Source of the DNA: Actinomyces timonensis DSM 23838
GTDB lineage: Bacteria > Actinomycetota > Actinomycetes > Actinomycetales > Actinomycetaceae
Reading direction: 5' to 3'
Length of the DNA stretch: 64,000 nt
Assembly: GCF_000295095.1 (NCBI RefSeq)
Contig: NZ_JH806634.1
Location: forward strand, 228,156 to 292,155
Positions 24,933 through 33,752 of the stretch are shown piece after piece. The notes beneath the pieces were generated by a model. It made no database searches, was not told where the DNA came from, and worked only from the letters and a program-made list of their open reading frames with translations. Made by a program: the position numbers and the translations under genes. The stretch's first letter is position 1. Each line of letters begins with the position of its first letter.

Positions 24933-26531
24933 TCAATTCGCGGGAACGAGGCCCGGAGCCCAGCCCCCGTCGAGGAACAGGCGGGTCCACAGCCCGAGCG
25001 TGGAGGTCCCCAGGACCATGCGCGCCACCTGCTCACGGCGGGGGATCGGCTCGCTGAACGCCTCGAAGGCCATGGGATGGTCGAGCATGGTCCGCACCGA
25101 GCGGTAGCGCGAGAGCGCCCGATCCCCCCGGGTGGCCCGCAGGCCCGCCAGGAGCGCGCGCTTGGGCAGCGCCGGCAGCCGCGTGGCCGCAGGGGCGAAG
25201 AGGGCGGTCTCCTGCCCCGTGACCTCGGCGTAGGTCCTCATCGTGAACCCGGCGTACCACTGGCGGGTGGCGGTCAGCCCCTCCGAGCCGCGCAGCCAGA
25301 CATCCCAGAGCTCGCGGTCGAGCATGGGCAGCGCCCAGTCGTAGCCGAATGCCTCGTAGCCCTTCATCGAGTTGTTGATGTACTTGGCCTGCCGCTCGCG
25401 CAGGTTGAACCACTCGATGAGCCGCTGGGCGTCCCTGGGGGCGAGATCAGCGCCCACCCCCAGCTCGCGGGCGGCGCCGAGCACGGCGGCGCGCAGCCCC
25501 TCCAGGCGTCGGTAGGCGCGCGGGCGGCCCTGGAGGACGGCGTGGTGCGAGGCGATCGTCGAGAGCACCCGCGCCCGGGCGGGGGAGCCGTCGAGCAGGC
25601 TCTCATCATGCATGTTCCCGACGATCGTGTGGCCGGGGAGGAAGACGGCGTCGTCGTCCACGAGCCCCTCGCGGCGCATCCGCTCCAGCGCGTACCAGTC
25701 CTGCGGATGGGGCAGGGACGTCGCCCCCCAGGTGCTCGCCCGGAACCGCGCCCCGCCCCGCCCCGCCCAATCGCCGGCGATCTCGGCGGGGTCGAGCTCA
25801 ACGCTGAACCAGGGCAGTCCCATCGCCTCCGCCACCTGCTGGGAGACGGCCGTCTCCCGGGCGCCCGCCTTGCCGTAGGTGAAGGCGGTGATCCTGCCGG
25901 CCCCCAGGCGCGTGAGCCAGGCCGCCAGGAGGCGCGAGTCCAGCCCCCCGGACAGCGGCAGCACCAGCTGGCGCTCCCCGACGGCGTCGAGGAGCCTCGA
26001 CACGGCGGCGTCCATGGCCCCGGCGAAGGCCTCGGCGTACTCCTCGCCGTCGGAGATCGGCGAGGAGGCGAAGCGGTAGTCCTCCCACGCGCGGGACTCC
26101 CAGGAGCCATCGGCGCGCAGGAGGGTGGTGGAGGCCGCCGGCGTGGCGTGAACGCCGCTGATGAGAGTGCTCGTCCCCGGGGTGAATCCCAGGTGGAGGA
26201 AGGACTCGGCGGCGCCCCGATCGCGGCGCCAGGCCCCCGCGGGCAGGCGCTCGCGCAGGAGGCGGGAGTCATCGCTCACGACCCAGCGCCCCTCCAGGCG
26301 GGTGAAGAGCAGGTGGTGGGAGCGGGGACGGTCGGTCGTGAGGACCAGGTCCTCGCCATCGTGCTCGATGAGGGTCCACTGCCCCGCGCGCGTGGCCGGG
26401 GCGCTGGCGGCCAGTCCCGGCGGGATCGGCCCCTGGTCCCGCAGCGGCCGCCACAGGTGGGCGCCGCCCTGCGAGGCCCACCCGGGGGAGGCGAGGAGGA
26501 TCTCGGGCGTCGTGCTGTCGGTGCCGCTCAC
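24933..26531 (-). CDS. asparagine-synthase-like amidotransferase
   Basis: The 532-residue protein has an N-terminal glutaminase-like domain (about 1-150) without the catalytic Cys2 and a C-terminal synthetase domain with the PP-loop SGGLDS (194-199) and downstream DRELWDVW. In O-antigen clusters, WbpS-type relatives amidate uronic acids to uronamides. In this locus a diacetamido-mannuronic acid is predicted, so it could be the substrate. Without Cys2 it would need free ammonia or act as an adenylating ligase. An ordinary amino-acid role is less likely in this setting. It is divergent from the flippase gene. Confidence 0.78.
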   Translation of the reverse strand: MSGTDSTTPEILLASPGWASQGGAHLWRPLRDQGPIPPGLAASAPATRAGQWTLIEHDGEDLVLTTDRPRSHHLLFTRLEGRWVVSDDSRLLRERLPAGAWRRDRGAAESFLHLGFTPGTSTLISGVHATPAASTTLLRADGSWESRAWEDYRFASSPISDGEEYAEAFAGAMDAAVSRLLDAVGERQLVLPLSGGLDSRLLAAWLTRLGAGRITAFTYGKAGARETAVSQQVAEAMGLPWFSVELDPAEIAGDWAGRGGARFRASTWGATSLPHPQDWYALERMRREGLVDDDAVFLPGHTIVGNMHDESLLDGSPARARVLSTIASHHAVLQGRPRAYRRLEGLRAAVLGAARELGVGADLAPRDAQRLIEWFNLRERQAKYINNSMKGYEAFGYDWALPMLDRELWDVWLRGSEGLTATRQWYAGFTMRTYAEVTGQETALFAPAATRLPALPKRALLAGLRATRGDRALSRYRSVRTMLDHPMAFEAFSEPIPRREQVARMVLGTSTLGLWTRLFLDGGWAPGLVPAN

Positions 26532-26621
26532 GCGCCCATTATCCGTGTGCCCGGGCCCGGGCCGCTGGAGACCGGGCCCGAGCGGCGATTCATCGGAGGC
26601 TGCCGTGGTTCAATACTCGCC

Positions 26622-27911
26622 ATGAGAGCGGCGGTGGCGAGGCGATGGCAGAGCCTGACCGCGCGCAGCCCGGTCCTCGGCGCGATCCTCACCCTCATGA
26701 CGGGCACCGCCGCCGCCCAGGGCATCACGCTCCTCCTCCAGATCTTCATCGCGCGCGTCTACTCCGACGTCGACAAGGGCCTGCTGGGCATGTACGGCTC
26801 CGTCACGGGCTTCGTCATCACCTTCGCCGCGCTGCGATTCGACCTCGCCATCGTCCTGCCCACCTCCGAGCGCGCCGCGCGGGTCCTCACCAGGCTCGCC
26901 ACCCGGTGCATCGTGCTCACCTCCCTGCTCACCTCCCTGACCTGCATCGCCCTGGCGCGCCTCCTGCGCGACCACTACCACCACTCCGGGCCCCTCATGT
27001 GGTGGCTCATGGGATCGGGCGCCACGGTCTTCCTCGTCGCCCAGGTCACCAACCTCCAGTACTGGCTCACCCGGCAGGGGAGATTCGGAGCCATCGCCCG
27101 CAACCGGGTGCTCCAATCCACGGCTGTGGCCGGATTGCAACTCGCCTTCGGCCTCGCCCTGCACGGCGGCATCTCCGCCCTCCTCCTGGGCACGATCGCC
27201 GGCCAGCTGCTCACCTACGCCGGCCTGTGGCGGCGCACTCCCGACCTGCGCGAGCCCATCGGCGACGGCGCTCCGAGCCTTGTCGAGATGGCCTCGCGCT
27301 ACCGGCGGATGCCGCTGCTCAACGGCCCCAACGCCGTCGTCGACTCCCTTCGCAACAACGGCATCAATCTGCTCATCGGAGCGGTATCCGTGGCGGCGCT
27401 AGGCCAGTTCCAGCTCGCCTGGAACATCCTCCAGGTACCGGTGGCGCTCATCGCGGGATCGGTGTCCCAGGTCTTCTTGAAGAAGCTCTCCGACCTCGCG
27501 CCGGGCGAGATGGTGCCGCTCGTCCGCTACGTGCTGTGGAGGGCCCTGCTGGCGGCCACGGTCCCCTTCGCGATCCTCTACATCCTCGCCCCCTGGCTCT
27601 TCCCGCTGGTCTTCGGACCGACCTGGGTGGACGCCGGATACTGCGCGCGGGCGCTGACTCCGTGGCTCCTCATGACCGTCCTGACCTCGCCGATCTCCAA
27701 TATCTTCGTGGTCACCGAGACCCAGTCCCGGCTTCTCGCCTTCGCGATCGTCTACTGCGCGGCGCCCCTGGCCTGGCTGTGGCTGAGCCCCCTGCCGTTC
27801 ATGACGACCCTGACGATTCTCGGGGCGCTCATGGCGCTCCTCCTGGCGGGGATGATCGTCATGGCGCTCGCGGTCGCGCGCCGCTTCGATGCGGGTCCTG
27901 CCCCCGAATGA
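26622..27911 (+). CDS. Wzx-type oligosaccharide flippase
   Basis: The 429-residue membrane protein has about twelve hydrophobic segments and the MATE/MOP-like flippase N-terminus LTLMTGTAAAQGITLLLQIFIARVYS, followed by GLLGMYGSVTGF. Family members move lipid-linked oligosaccharides across the cytoplasmic membrane. A long in-frame extension upstream runs antisense to the amidotransferase gene and is rejected; ATG 26622 begins the conserved part. It leads a rightward run with glycosyltransferases at 28006 and 29298. Confidence 0.87.
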   Translation: MRAAVARRWQSLTARSPVLGAILTLMTGTAAAQGITLLLQIFIARVYSDVDKGLLGMYGSVTGFVITFAALRFDLAIVLPTSERAARVLTRLATRCIVLTSLLTSLTCIALARLLRDHYHHSGPLMWWLMGSGATVFLVAQVTNLQYWLTRQGRFGAIARNRVLQSTAVAGLQLAFGLALHGGISALLLGTIAGQLLTYAGLWRRTPDLREPIGDGAPSLVEMASRYRRMPLLNGPNAVVDSLRNNGINLLIGAVSVAALGQFQLAWNILQVPVALIAGSVSQVFLKKLSDLAPGEMVPLVRYVLWRALLAATVPFAILYILAPWLFPLVFGPTWVDAGYCARALTPWLLMTVLTSPISNIFVVTETQSRLLAFAIVYCAAPLAWLWLSPLPFMTTLTILGALMALLLAGMIVMALAVARRFDAGPAPE

Positions 27912-28005
27912 GCTGCCCCATCGGCATCGGGGAGGGCTGGAGGCCGTCACATGCGAGAATGCACCAATGGCCCTACTGGCCTGTTCTCTCCCAAGGAGTC
28001 GCGCT

Positions 28006-29301
28006 GTGAGCCCATCCCAGGTTCCTCTCGTCGTCCTCACCGATCAGTACCCGTTCGACACCGGTGAGGAGTTCTTCGAGCAGGAGATCAACTACCTCGC
28101 CGAGCAGTTCGAGCGGATATGGATCATCCCCATGCGCGCCACCAGCGGCGCGGTCAAGACCCGCCGCCTGCCCCGCGGCGCGACCGCCATCCTCCTCCCC
28201 CTGCCCCCCACGGGCACCTGGAAGCGCCGCGCCCCGCGCCACGCCGCCCGCCTGGCCCTCGGCCCGGGCCGGGTGGAATGGGGAGGCTCCCGCGCCAGCG
28301 CGACCCGTGCCATCCGCGAGCTCCACTACGCCGTCGACGTCCTCGACCGTTTCGAGGCCCTGGCCCGCACCCGCGCCTACCGCGAGGAGTTGGCGGGCCG
28401 GCCGCTCGTGGCGTACGGCTACTGGCTCCACCACGCGGGCGGCGTCGCCCAGATGCTGCGCGCCCGCCACGACGCCCCCGTCGCGGCGGTCAGCCGCGCC
28501 CACGCCTACGACGTCGACGAGGCCGACGCCCCCCAGGGCCACGTGCCCGGGCGGCGCCGCCTCGTGGGCGGGCTCGACGAGATCTACCCGATCTCGCGCT
28601 ACGCCGAGTCCTTCCTGCTGCCCTACGCGCAGGTGAGCGACAGCGCCCGCATTGAGATCCGCCACCTCGGGGTGCCGCCCATCGAGGGCGACGGCGGACG
28701 GCAGGACCCCCTCCACATCGTCAGCCTGTCCCACCTGGCCCCTTACAAGCGCGTGGACCGCCTCGCCGACGCCGTCGGCGTCATCGCGCGCTCGGGCCGC
28801 GCCGTGCGCTGGACGCACCTGGGGGAGAGCGACGCCGCCCGCCGCGAGGCCCTGAGCGCCTACGCCGCCGAGCGCGCCCCGGGAGCCCGGATCGAGCTGC
28901 CCGGCTACGTCCCCAACGCTCGGGCCCGCGAGCTGCTGGCCGGCGAGGGCTACACGGCGCTCGTCAACACCTCCAGCGGGGAGGGCGTGCCGGTCTCGAT
29001 CATGGAGGCGATGGCCGCCGGGCTGCCCGTGGTGGCCACCGATGTGGGAGGCACCGCCGAGATCGTGCACGACGGCGTCAACGGGCGCCTCGTGAGCGCC
29101 GAGGCCACGGGGGAGGAGATCGCCTCGGCGATCCTCAGCCTGGCCGACGCCAGCGCGGTCGACTACGCGGCCATGGGCGCGGGCTCCCGGCGGACCTGGG
29201 AGGAGGGCTTCAACGCCCCCGTCCAGTACGCGGCCATGGCCCAGCGCCTGCGCTCCCTGGCCGACGGGCTCGAGGCAGGCCATGAGGGGGCAGCGCGATG
29301 A
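28006..29301 (+). CDS. GT4-family glycosyltransferase
   Basis: The 431-residue GT-B transferase starts VPLVVLTDQYPFDTGEEFFEQEI, a start shared with EpsF/AmsK-like enzymes, and has HIVSLSHLAPYKRVDRL and GEGVPVSIMEAMAAGLPVVATDVGGTAEIV (E-x7-E) in the C-terminal domain. AAGGAG is eight bases before GTG 28006. It overlaps the next transferase gene by four bases (ATGA). The sugar is not predictable from sequence. Confidence 0.87.
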   Translation: MSPSQVPLVVLTDQYPFDTGEEFFEQEINYLAEQFERIWIIPMRATSGAVKTRRLPRGATAILLPLPPTGTWKRRAPRHAARLALGPGRVEWGGSRASATRAIRELHYAVDVLDRFEALARTRAYREELAGRPLVAYGYWLHHAGGVAQMLRARHDAPVAAVSRAHAYDVDEADAPQGHVPGRRRLVGGLDEIYPISRYAESFLLPYAQVSDSARIEIRHLGVPPIEGDGGRQDPLHIVSLSHLAPYKRVDRLADAVGVIARSGRAVRWTHLGESDAARREALSAYAAERAPGARIELPGYVPNARARELLAGEGYTALVNTSSGEGVPVSIMEAMAAGLPVVATDVGGTAEIVHDGVNGRLVSAEATGEEIASAILSLADASAVDYAAMGAGSRRTWEEGFNAPVQYAAMAQRLRSLADGLEAGHEGAAR

Positions 29302-30428
29302 GCGAGCGCCCGAGCACGACGAGCAGGGCGAGCATGAGGAGCATGGTCTTCCACGCCCCCTACCCGATGGAGCCCAACCCGACCGCCGCCTCCCGCCTGC
29401 GCCCGGCGCGGATGCGCCAGGCCTTCGAGGACATCGGCTACGAGGTCATCGACGTCTCCGGGACCGTGGCCCAGCGCCGCGCCGCGCTGCGCTCCCTGCG
29501 GCGCGCCCTCGACGGCGGCCAGCGCCCCGACTTCCTCTACTCGGAGAACTCCACCCAGCCGAACCTGCTGGCCACGTCCATCCGCACGGGTGTGGCGCCC
29601 CTGCTCGACTACTCGATCATGCGGCTGGCCCGCCGCCACCGCATCCCCGTGGGCGTCTTCTACCGCGACGCCTACTGGAGGGTGCCCTCCTTAAGGAGCC
29701 GCGGGGCCTACCGGCGCTGCTCCGACGCCCTTCAGCGCGTCGACCTGGCCGGCTACAAGCACAACAGGGTCCACTTCTTCCTCCCCTCCGAGCCCATGTC
29801 CGCCATGGTGGGGCTCGGGGCCAGCGACTCCTTCTCCGCCCTGCCCCCGGCCGGGGACCCCGGCCATCTGCTGCCCCTGCCGCCAGCCGGGCAGGATCTG
29901 CGGCTCGTCTACGTCGGCGGCCTCGGCGGGCACTACGACCTCGACTCCTTCCTCATCGCCCTGAGCACGACGCCGTCGGTGCGCCTCGACCTCGTCACCC
30001 GCCCCCAGCTGTGGGAGGCCGCCCGCGCCAGCGACGAGCGCCTGAGCTCCCCCGCCATCACGGCCCACCACCTCTCCTCAGGCGAGCTCACCCCGCTCTA
30101 CGCCTCGGCGCATGTCGGCGTCCTGCTCGTCACCCCCACCGAGTACCGGGATATCGCCGTTCCGGTCAAGCTCTTCGAGTACCTCTCCTACGGGCGGCCC
30201 GTCCTGGCCACCCGGGGAACCGAGGCTGGGCGGATCATCGAGGCCAACGGCGCCGGCTGGGTGGTCGACGACGACCCTCGCGCCATCGGAGAGCTCCTGG
30301 CCCGCCTGCGCGGCAACCCCGAGGAGATCGCCGAGAGGGCCGAGGCCGCCAGGCGCGCCGCCGCCGAGAACACCTGGGCCGAGCGCGCCCGGACCGTCGC
30401 CAGGGTCCTCGCCGGGGAGAGCCGATGA
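29298..30428 (+). CDS. GT4-family glycosyltransferase
   Basis: The 376-residue protein has VFHAPYPMEPNPTAASRLRPARM at the N-terminus (split here by line only), a FLYSENSTQPN stretch, LVYVGGLGGHYDLDSFL at the domain junction and VPVKLFEYLSYGRPVLAT as the nucleotide-sugar contact. This fits GT-B enzymes of wall polymer clusters. It is coupled on both sides by 4-base overlaps (start ATGA, end ATGA), so it is the middle gene of a three-gene operon ending with the GT-C protein. Substrate unknown. Confidence 0.82.
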   Translation: MSERPSTTSRASMRSMVFHAPYPMEPNPTAASRLRPARMRQAFEDIGYEVIDVSGTVAQRRAALRSLRRALDGGQRPDFLYSENSTQPNLLATSIRTGVAPLLDYSIMRLARRHRIPVGVFYRDAYWRVPSLRSRGAYRRCSDALQRVDLAGYKHNRVHFFLPSEPMSAMVGLGASDSFSALPPAGDPGHLLPLPPAGQDLRLVYVGGLGGHYDLDSFLIALSTTPSVRLDLVTRPQLWEAARASDERLSSPAITAHHLSSGELTPLYASAHVGVLLVTPTEYRDIAVPVKLFEYLSYGRPVLATRGTEAGRIIEANGAGWVVDDDPRAIGELLARLRGNPEEIAERAEAARRAAAENTWAERARTVARVLAGESR

Positions 30429-32518
30429 GCGCGCTCCTGGCATGGCTGCCGTACACCGGGAGAGCGGCACTGCTCCTGGTCATCCTCTTCGCCCCCGGCA
30501 TGGCGATCCTGCGCGGCGCCGGCCACCGCAGGCTCTTCGCGCTGGGCGCCGCGCCACCGATCAGCCTCGGCGTCGTGGCTCTCATCGGCGTCGTGCTCCG
30601 GCATTTCTCCGTCCGCTACAACGAGTGGACCCTGGCGATCGGCGCGCTCGTCATCGTGGGCCTGACGGTGCTGCTGACCCGCAAGGCCCTGGGCCCCCTT
30701 CCCTCACAATCGCCCTACGGGCTCGCCCCGCCCCGCCTCTCATCGGGGTACGCCGTCCTGGCCGCGGCCCTGGGCGCGGCGCTCATCATCTCCGCGCCCA
30801 TCGTCCTGCAGTGGGACCCCGCCCTGCCCGCCCAGCAGATCGACTCCGTCTTCCACTACAACCTGGCCTGGACCATCGAGCAGACGGGCAACGCCTCGCT
30901 GCTGGCCGGGGCCTCCTGGTCCTTCAGCCTGCGCGCCATCCCCGCCTACTACCCGCTGATCTGGCACGCCGTCGTCGCCGGGGCCGGGCGCGGGGACATC
31001 GTGGGCACCACCAACACGCTCGTCATCCTCGTCCCGCTCATCTGGACCCTGGGGATCGCCGTCCTGGCCCGCGAGGCCTTCCCCGCCTCCCGCTGGGCCC
31101 CGGTGACCGCGCCGCTGGTGGCCGCGCTGCTGCCCGCCTACCCCGTCTACATGCTCGCCTTCCGGCAGTTGTGGCCCAACGCCCTGGGCTACGCCGTCCT
31201 CCCGGCGATCCTCGCGATGCTCCTCCGGGTGGTCCGGCTCCTGGAGCACCAAGAGGAGGTGGGACGGCGCCGCGTGGTCATCACCCTGGCCATCTTCACC
31301 GTCTCCCTCATGGGCGCCGTCGCCGTCTACCCCTCGACGCTGTTCGCCTTCTTCCTGACCGGCCTGCCCCTGCTGGGCCGGATCCTCATCGCCTTCGGCC
31401 GGGGGGTCCGACGCCGGATCGGGGCGCGCGCGACGAGGTGGCTCATCGGGGGCGTCGTCCTCGGGGTGCTGGGGTCGGCGGCGATCGTCATCCTCGACCC
31501 GGCCGTCCTCGGGCGCCTGGGCCGCTCCTCCTACGCTGGGTTCTCCGGACCCCTGCTGAGGGTCGCCGCGATGATCACCCTGTGGCCCATGGGGGGCGGG
31601 AGGATCCCCTTCCTCCTCACCCTCGCCATCCAGTCGCTCCTCATCCTCCTCGGCCTCGTCATCACGGCGCGCAGGCGCGACTGGCGATGGATCGCCCTGG
31701 CCTGGGCGGCGCCCATGCTCGTCCTGGCGGCCGCCTACTTCCCCCTGAGCCCCCTCACCTCCCTCACCGGCCTGTGGTATAACGACCCCTACCGGATCAT
31801 TCCCCTGGTCATCCCCGCGATCGCGCTGCTCGGCGCGGCGGCCCTCGACACGCTGATGGCCAGGCTCGCCGCGCGCAGGCGCGACAGCGTCCAGAGGAGG
31901 ACGATGACCGCGATCCCGGCGATCTCCGTGATCTGCGCGCTCATCATCGGCGGGCTCTGCGCGATGCCCGCGCGCCTCCTCGCCAGCCGCTCGGCGTACG
32001 ACGCCGACGTGCCGACCCTCGTCACGGTCCTCGGCGCCGATGAGGCGGAGATGATCCGCTCCCTGCCCGGGCGCCTCGATCCTGATCTCATGGTGCTCGG
32101 CGACCCGGCGGCGGGCGCGGCGTATGTCCAGGCGCTGGGCGGGCAGCGCTCCGTGTTCCCCCATATGATGTTCCGCGGCCTGGACACTGACGCGCTCTAC
32201 CTCGCCAAGCACTTCTCGCAGATCCACACCGACCCCCATGTCTGCGAGATCGTGCGCCACTACGGAATCGGCTACTACTACGCCGGTCCCCCTGGCCGTG
32301 TTGTCGGCATCGACCCGGTCAAACGGGCTCCCGGCCTCTACGATGTCGACGTCTCGGAGGGCTTCGAGGAGGTCGCCAGCGCCGGTGGGGCGACGATCTA
32401 CCGGATCACCGCGTGCGGCCCGGTGAGCACTGACCGCTACCCGTGGACCCTGGACTCAGCCGAGGAGCCGCTCCTCGACATCAATCCTCCCCTCGTCCCT
32501 GAGGACGCGGAGCCCTGA
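30425..32518 (+). CDS. DUF6541-like GT-C membrane protein, paralogue 1
   Basis: This 697-residue protein has about 12-14 membrane helices and a C-terminal extracytoplasmic domain of some 170 residues. IDSVFHYNLAWTIEQTGNAS and YYPLIWHAVVA are motifs shared with three other proteins in the window (36500, 38604, 40709), and the tail has HVCEIVRHYG and YRITACG, the conserved cysteine pair. The acidic D-S-V-x-H loop after the first helices is what GT-C glycosyltransferases use at the active site. I recall the family as DUF6541. It probably transfers sugar from a lipid phosphate, or polymerises, but no member's reaction is known to me. Confidence 0.75.
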   Translation: MSALLAWLPYTGRAALLLVILFAPGMAILRGAGHRRLFALGAAPPISLGVVALIGVVLRHFSVRYNEWTLAIGALVIVGLTVLLTRKALGPLPSQSPYGLAPPRLSSGYAVLAAALGAALIISAPIVLQWDPALPAQQIDSVFHYNLAWTIEQTGNASLLAGASWSFSLRAIPAYYPLIWHAVVAGAGRGDIVGTTNTLVILVPLIWTLGIAVLAREAFPASRWAPVTAPLVAALLPAYPVYMLAFRQLWPNALGYAVLPAILAMLLRVVRLLEHQEEVGRRRVVITLAIFTVSLMGAVAVYPSTLFAFFLTGLPLLGRILIAFGRGVRRRIGARATRWLIGGVVLGVLGSAAIVILDPAVLGRLGRSSYAGFSGPLLRVAAMITLWPMGGGRIPFLLTLAIQSLLILLGLVITARRRDWRWIALAWAAPMLVLAAAYFPLSPLTSLTGLWYNDPYRIIPLVIPAIALLGAAALDTLMARLAARRRDSVQRRTMTAIPAISVICALIIGGLCAMPARLLASRSAYDADVPTLVTVLGADEAEMIRSLPGRLDPDLMVLGDPAAGAAYVQALGGQRSVFPHMMFRGLDTDALYLAKHFSQIHTDPHVCEIVRHYGIGYYYAGPPGRVVGIDPVKRAPGLYDVDVSEGFEEVASAGGATIYRITACGPVSTDRYPWTLDSAEEPLLDINPPLVPEDAEP

Positions 32519-32525
32519 GGACGCG

Positions 32526-32540
32526 GAGCCCTGAGGGCTC
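32526..32540. terminator. GAGCCC/GGGCTC hairpin next to a 16-base direct repeat
   Basis: GAGCCC-TGA-GGGCTC forms a 6-bp stem with a three-base loop at the tail-to-tail junction of the GT-C and epimerase genes. Just before it, CCTGAGGACGCGGAGC occurs twice in tandem around the stop codon of the GT-C gene, apparently a small duplication. Confidence 0.45.
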
Positions 32541-32609
32541 CCGAGCCTGGGAGGCCCGCCTATCGGGCTGAGGGGCAGGGCAGGGCGAGAGGCGCGCCGG
32601 CGTCGACGA

Positions 32610-33752
32610 TCAGGCCCGGGAGAGGAGCTCGACGGCCACGCGCTCGGCGGCCCGCCCATCCCCGTACGGATGCGCCTGCTCGGGCGCGGGCTCGGCGGGC
32701 CTGGGGCGGCAGGCCGCGGTCACGAGGCCCGGGCCCGGCTCGACCAGGACGTTCCAGCCCACCTCCACGGTCTCCACCCATTCGGTGACCGGGCGGACCG
32801 TCGTGCAGGGCACCCGCAGGAGGAAGGCCTCCTTCTGCAGGCCGCCGGAGTCGGTGATGATGCCCCGGGCCGACAGCGCCGAGGCGATGAGCTCGGGGTA
32901 GGGCAGGGGCGGGTGGACCCGCAGGCTTCCGCGATCAGCCAGGGCGATCCCGTGCTCGGAGCACTTGGCCACGAGCCTGGGATGGGCCAGGAGCACCACC
33001 GGGTGGTCCGCTCCCGCGAGCGAGTCGAGGATGGCGGACAGGCGCGCGGCGTCGTCGGTGTTCTCCGCGCGGTGGATCGTGGCCAGGGAGTAGGAGCCCG
33101 CCTCCAGGCCCATGCCAGCCGCGATGGGCGAGGGCGATCCCGCGACCCGGTCGCGCACGTCCAGGAGCACATCGGTCATGACGTCGCCGACCACGACGGT
33201 CTTGTCCGCCAGCCCCTCATCGGCCAGGTGGCGGGCCCCCACCTCCGTGGGCGTCAGGAGCAGGTCAGCGGCGTGATCGGTGAGGACCCTGTTGATCTCC
33301 TCGGGCATGCGGCGGTCGAAGGAGCGCAGACCCGCCTCCAGGTGCGCCACCGGCACATGGATCTTGACGGCGGACAGGGCCCCGGCCAACGTGGAGTTCG
33401 TGTCCCCGTAGACGAGCACCCACTGCGGCGCGCGCGCGGTGATGACCTCGTCCATCGCCGCGAGCATTGCCCCGGTCTGCGCCCCATGCGACCCCGAGCC
33501 GATGCCCAGGTGCTCGTCCGGGGCCGAGATCCCCAGATCGGAGAAGAACACATCGGACAGGAGCGCATCGTAGTGCTGGCCCGTGTGGACGATGACGTGC
33601 TCGATGCCGGCCGCGCGGAAGGCGCGGTCGATCGGGGCGAGCTTGACGAACTGGGGCCGGGCCCCGACGACCGACATGACCGTGAGCGGGGAGCGTGATG
33701 CCGCTGATCCCTGGGGGATATGGGATGCCCTGGGGGCGGTTGCCTGGCTCAT
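32610..33752 (-). CDS. UDP-GlcNAc 2-epimerase (WecB/WbpI-like)
   Basis: The 380-residue GT-B-fold epimerase has MSVVGARPQFVKLAPI, the catalytic GDTNSTLAGAL, HLEAGLRSFDRRMPEE, THRAEN and TDSGGLQKEAFLL motifs, all expected for WecB-type enzymes. The family includes WbpI, which epimerises UDP-GlcNAc(3NAc)A to UDP-ManNAc(3NAc)A. With the D-E-B set present, the WbpI role is likely, but plain UDP-ManNAc formation cannot be excluded. It overlaps the upstream transferase gene by four bases. The first 24 residues are a non-conserved leader. Confidence 0.9.
   Translation of the reverse strand: MSQATAPRASHIPQGSAASRSPLTVMSVVGARPQFVKLAPIDRAFRAAGIEHVIVHTGQHYDALLSDVFFSDLGISAPDEHLGIGSGSHGAQTGAMLAAMDEVITARAPQWVLVYGDTNSTLAGALSAVKIHVPVAHLEAGLRSFDRRMPEEINRVLTDHAADLLLTPTEVGARHLADEGLADKTVVVGDVMTDVLLDVRDRVAGSPSPIAAGMGLEAGSYSLATIHRAENTDDAARLSAILDSLAGADHPVVLLAHPRLVAKCSEHGIALADRGSLRVHPPLPYPELIASALSARGIITDSGGLQKEAFLLRVPCTTVRPVTEWVETVEVGWNVLVEPGPGLVTAACRPRPAEPAPEQAHPYGDGRAAERVAVELLSRA

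Noticed and set aside
25077-26621. 515-codon in-frame extension upstream of the Wzx flippase gene
   Set aside because: It is antisense to the asparagine-synthase-like gene, is rich in Gly/Pro/Arg without motifs, and ends where the conserved flippase N-terminus begins at ATG 26622.
29282-30424. Extension upstream of the GT-C gene at 30425
   Set aside because: It lies in another frame of the glycosyltransferase gene 29298-30428, and the GT-C gene has its own ATGA-coupled start.
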